From an uncultured Ruminococcus sp. (lineage in GTDB: Bacteria > Bacillota > Clostridia > Oscillospirales > Acutalibacteraceae), in the NCBI GenBank assembly GCA_902772795.1, contig CACYBZ010000001.1, positions 1 through 8,472 of the forward strand: 8,472 nucleotides of DNA, read 5' to 3'. Of the stretch, positions 6,925-8,472 are shown piece after piece. Position 1 is the first letter of the stretch. Each line of letters starts with the position of its first letter. The notes beneath the pieces were generated by a model. That model made no database searches, was not told the DNA's origin, and saw only the letters and a program-made list of their open reading frames with translations. The position numbers were made by a program, and so were the translations under genes.

Positions 6925-8280
6925 TTATTCAGAAGTTCCCAGCGTTTTTATTTCTTTCTGATAGAGGTTCGAGAAAAGCAGAATGGCAAACAGCAATGCC
7001 ATGACTTCCGCAATGGGAAATGCACACCATACCGCATTCAGACTGATATAGGAAAGAAAATACGCTGACGGTACAAGGACAAACAGCTGACGTAACAAAG
7101 AAATCATCATACTACGCATACCATGTCCCGTTGCCTGAAAGAAAGAAATGAAAATAATTCCTACAGACGCAGGCAGAAAACACGGACAGATAATCCGCAG
7201 TGCCACACAACCAATATCCAGCATTTCCTTGTCAGCGTTGAACATTCCCAGTAAAACTTTGGGAATCGCCATGAAAACAGTAAATCCCACCGCCATAATA
7301 CAGAAAGCTATTGTTATTCCGTATCTGAGTGCCTTTATAAGACGTTCCTTGTTTTTGGCTCCGTAGTTGTAGCCCATGATGGGAAGCAGACCCTGGTTAA
7401 GTCCGAAACACGGCATAAAGACAAACGACTGTAATTTGAAATATACATTCAGAACCGAAATAGCAATGTCAGAGTTGTCAAACTTTTTCAGAATGAGATT
7501 GACAAGCACCAGCATAAGCGAAGTAATCGACTGCATGACAATCGCAGGAATACCTACCGCATAAATATTTTTCACCGTTATCCGTGAAAGTTTCACGGTT
7601 CGGAAAGAAATTTTTACGGCGTGTTTCCTGAAAATCAGAATGATCAGTGCCAGTATCATCGAAACAATCTGTCCGAGAACGGTGGCAATCGCAGCACCTT
7701 TGACACCCATATCCAACACAAAAATAAATACAGGGTCAAGAGCAATATTGAGTAATGCTCCTGTAAGCATGAAAATCATCGGAAAAATCATATTTCCCGT
7801 AGCCTGCAAAGTTTTTTCAATAATCACTTCTATAAAACAGCCGAATGAATATATCATAATAATGGAAAGATAATCTGTTCCCATTTTTGCAATAGCGGGA
7901 TTGTCTGTGAAAGCATTGATAAATGGTTTTACGATAGTCAGCCCCAGAATGAAAAAGACAATCCAGTTACCAATCCCCAATACAATACCATGTGTAGCTG
8001 CACTGTCCGCTTCATGTTGCTTTTTCTCACCAAGCCGTCGGGAAACAAGCGAGTTGATTCCCACACCTGTTCCCACCGAAACAGCTATCAGCAACATCTG
8101 TATCGGAAAGGCAAGCGATACCGCAGTGAGTCCGTCCATACTGTACATGGAAACAAATACGCTGTCAACGATGTTGTAGAGTGCCTGAATAATCATGGAG
8201 AAAATGGCAGGCAACGACATACTGACAATCAGCTTCAGAACCGGAGCATGCCCCATCTTGTTTTCTTTGATATTTTCCAT
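6925..8280 (-). CDS. MATE-family multidrug/Na+ antiporter
   Basis: A 451-residue cytoplasmic-membrane transporter of the MATE family, which exports drugs, toxins or metabolites in exchange for Na+ or H+. The length is usual and the sequence has about twelve hydrophobic segments. Family landmarks are SMSLPAIFSMIIQALYNIVD (20-39), SRRLGEKK (80-87), QATGN (159-163), NIALDPVFIF (178-187), the second-half counterpart GLNQGLLPIMGYNYGA (293-308) and FQATGHG (381-387). The type is the clostridial MepA/DinF-like group rather than a named enzyme, and the substrate cannot be read from sequence. GAGGTG lies 7 bases before the ATG at 8280; the next Met (residue 9) lacks such a site, so the first is preferred. 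No MarR or TetR regulator is beside it. A possible promoter lies at 8299-8327. Confidence 0.95.
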   Translation of the reverse strand: MENIKENKMGHAPVLKLIVSMSLPAIFSMIIQALYNIVDSVFVSMYSMDGLTAVSLAFPIQMLLIAVSVGTGVGINSLVSRRLGEKKQHEADSAATHGIVLGIGNWIVFFILGLTIVKPFINAFTDNPAIAKMGTDYLSIIMIYSFGCFIEVIIEKTLQATGNMIFPMIFMLTGALLNIALDPVFIFVLDMGVKGAAIATVLGQIVSMILALIILIFRKHAVKISFRTVKLSRITVKNIYAVGIPAIVMQSITSLMLVLVNLILKKFDNSDIAISVLNVYFKLQSFVFMPCFGLNQGLLPIMGYNYGAKNKERLIKALRYGITIAFCIMAVGFTVFMAIPKVLLGMFNADKEMLDIGCVALRIICPCFLPASVGIIFISFFQATGHGMRSMMISLLRQLFVLVPSAYFLSYISLNAVWCAFPIAEVMALLFAILLFSNLYQKEIKTLGTSE

Positions 8281-8298
8281 TATGTTTCACCTCAAAAA

Positions 8299-8327
8299 CA
8301 CATATTTTTTAACCCCACTGTTTTCAA
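8299..8327 (-). promoter_or_regulatory. Candidate promoter of the MATE gene, partly inside repeat copy 2
   Basis: On the minus strand TTGAAA (8327-8322, five of six matches to the -35) and TATGTG (8304-8299, four of six to the -10) are 17 bases apart. The -35 lies in the loop region of the first hairpin of repeat copy 2. Transcription would start only about 10 to 15 bases before the coding start, leaving room for little more than the ribosome site at 8293-8288. The -10 is poor, so this is tentative. Confidence 0.35.
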
Positions 8328-8472
8328 AAAGTGGGTGGTCGAGGGACAACGCCCTTAAACAGTCGGGGACGCTGTCCCCGAACTCCTGTCAGGGGCTCTG
8401 CCCCTGAACCCCGCAAGCCTTTAAAAAGGCTTGACCGAAACTTTAAGGCGAAATCTGCTGACGCAGATTTCG
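8314..8472 (+). repeat. Structured intergenic repeat, copy 2 (six hairpins, reaches the window edge)
   Basis: Plus-strand hairpins: A 8314-8335 (CCCACT/AGTGGG); B 8342-8355 (AGGG/CCCT); C 8363-8381 (TCGGGGAC/GTCCCCGA, loop GCT); D 8389-8407 (TCAGGGGC/GCCCCTGA, loop TCT); E 8414-8433 (CAAGCCTTT/AAAGGCTTG, loop AA); F 8449-8472 (CGAAATCTGC/GCAGATTTCG, loop TGAC). C to F match copy 1 in order, size and linkers (TCCTG, ACCCCG, AAACTTTAA). A and B, read on the minus strand, look like the D-E module again in inverted orientation. The last stem ends on the final base of the window, so any continuation is unseen. It lies upstream of the MATE gene, as copy 1 lies upstream of the DHHW gene. Confidence 0.85.

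Overview
The window carries four complete protein genes, all on the minus strand. In transcription order they are a MATE-family efflux transporter (8280-6925), a secreted protein with three Ig-like repeats and a beta-propeller-like C-terminal half (6695-4506), the nucleotide-excision-repair ATPase UvrA (4343-1524), and a membrane-anchored DHHW/SGNH-like protein (1395-250). The spacers are 229, 162 and 128 bases, each with its own signals, so this looks like a row of separately controlled genes rather than a tight operon. No tRNA, rRNA, CRISPR array, transposase or phage gene is visible, and no stretch over 300 bases lacks a gene. Bases 1-249 hold only an AT-rich terminator-like hairpin.

The organism is most likely a Gram-positive anaerobe of the class Clostridia, probably a Ruminococcus-like member of the Oscillospiraceae. 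The clues are the strong AGGAG-type ribosome sites, the DHHW-type protein, the Ig-repeat secreted protein with many aromatic and Asn residues, and hairpin-rich GGGGC-NNN-GCCCC intergenic elements that I recall (from memory, unchecked) as common in Ruminococcus genomes. Species cannot be given.

The gene content is mostly ordinary; the spacers are more interesting. Two copies of a structured non-coding repeat (1411-1523 and 8314-8472) share four hairpins in the same order, joined by conserved linkers. Several stem positions differ between copies yet still pair, which suggests selection on structure. The second copy also carries a related two-hairpin module in inverted orientation at its other end. 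Copy 1 begins at the base after the uvrA stop codon and runs up to the ribosome site of the DHHW gene. Copy 2 lies just upstream of the MATE gene and may supply part of its promoter. A separate 45-base bulged hairpin lies between the Ig-repeat gene and uvrA.

The best regulatory signal is a near-consensus extended -10 promoter for the Ig-repeat gene, preceded by an AT-rich cluster of short direct and inverted repeats that could be an operator or UP element. The Ig-repeat protein has exactly 90-residue repeats, each with a cysteine pair at the same spacing, suggesting one disulfide per domain. The two envelope-related proteins (Ig-repeat and DHHW) flank uvrA, but nothing shows that the four genes act together.
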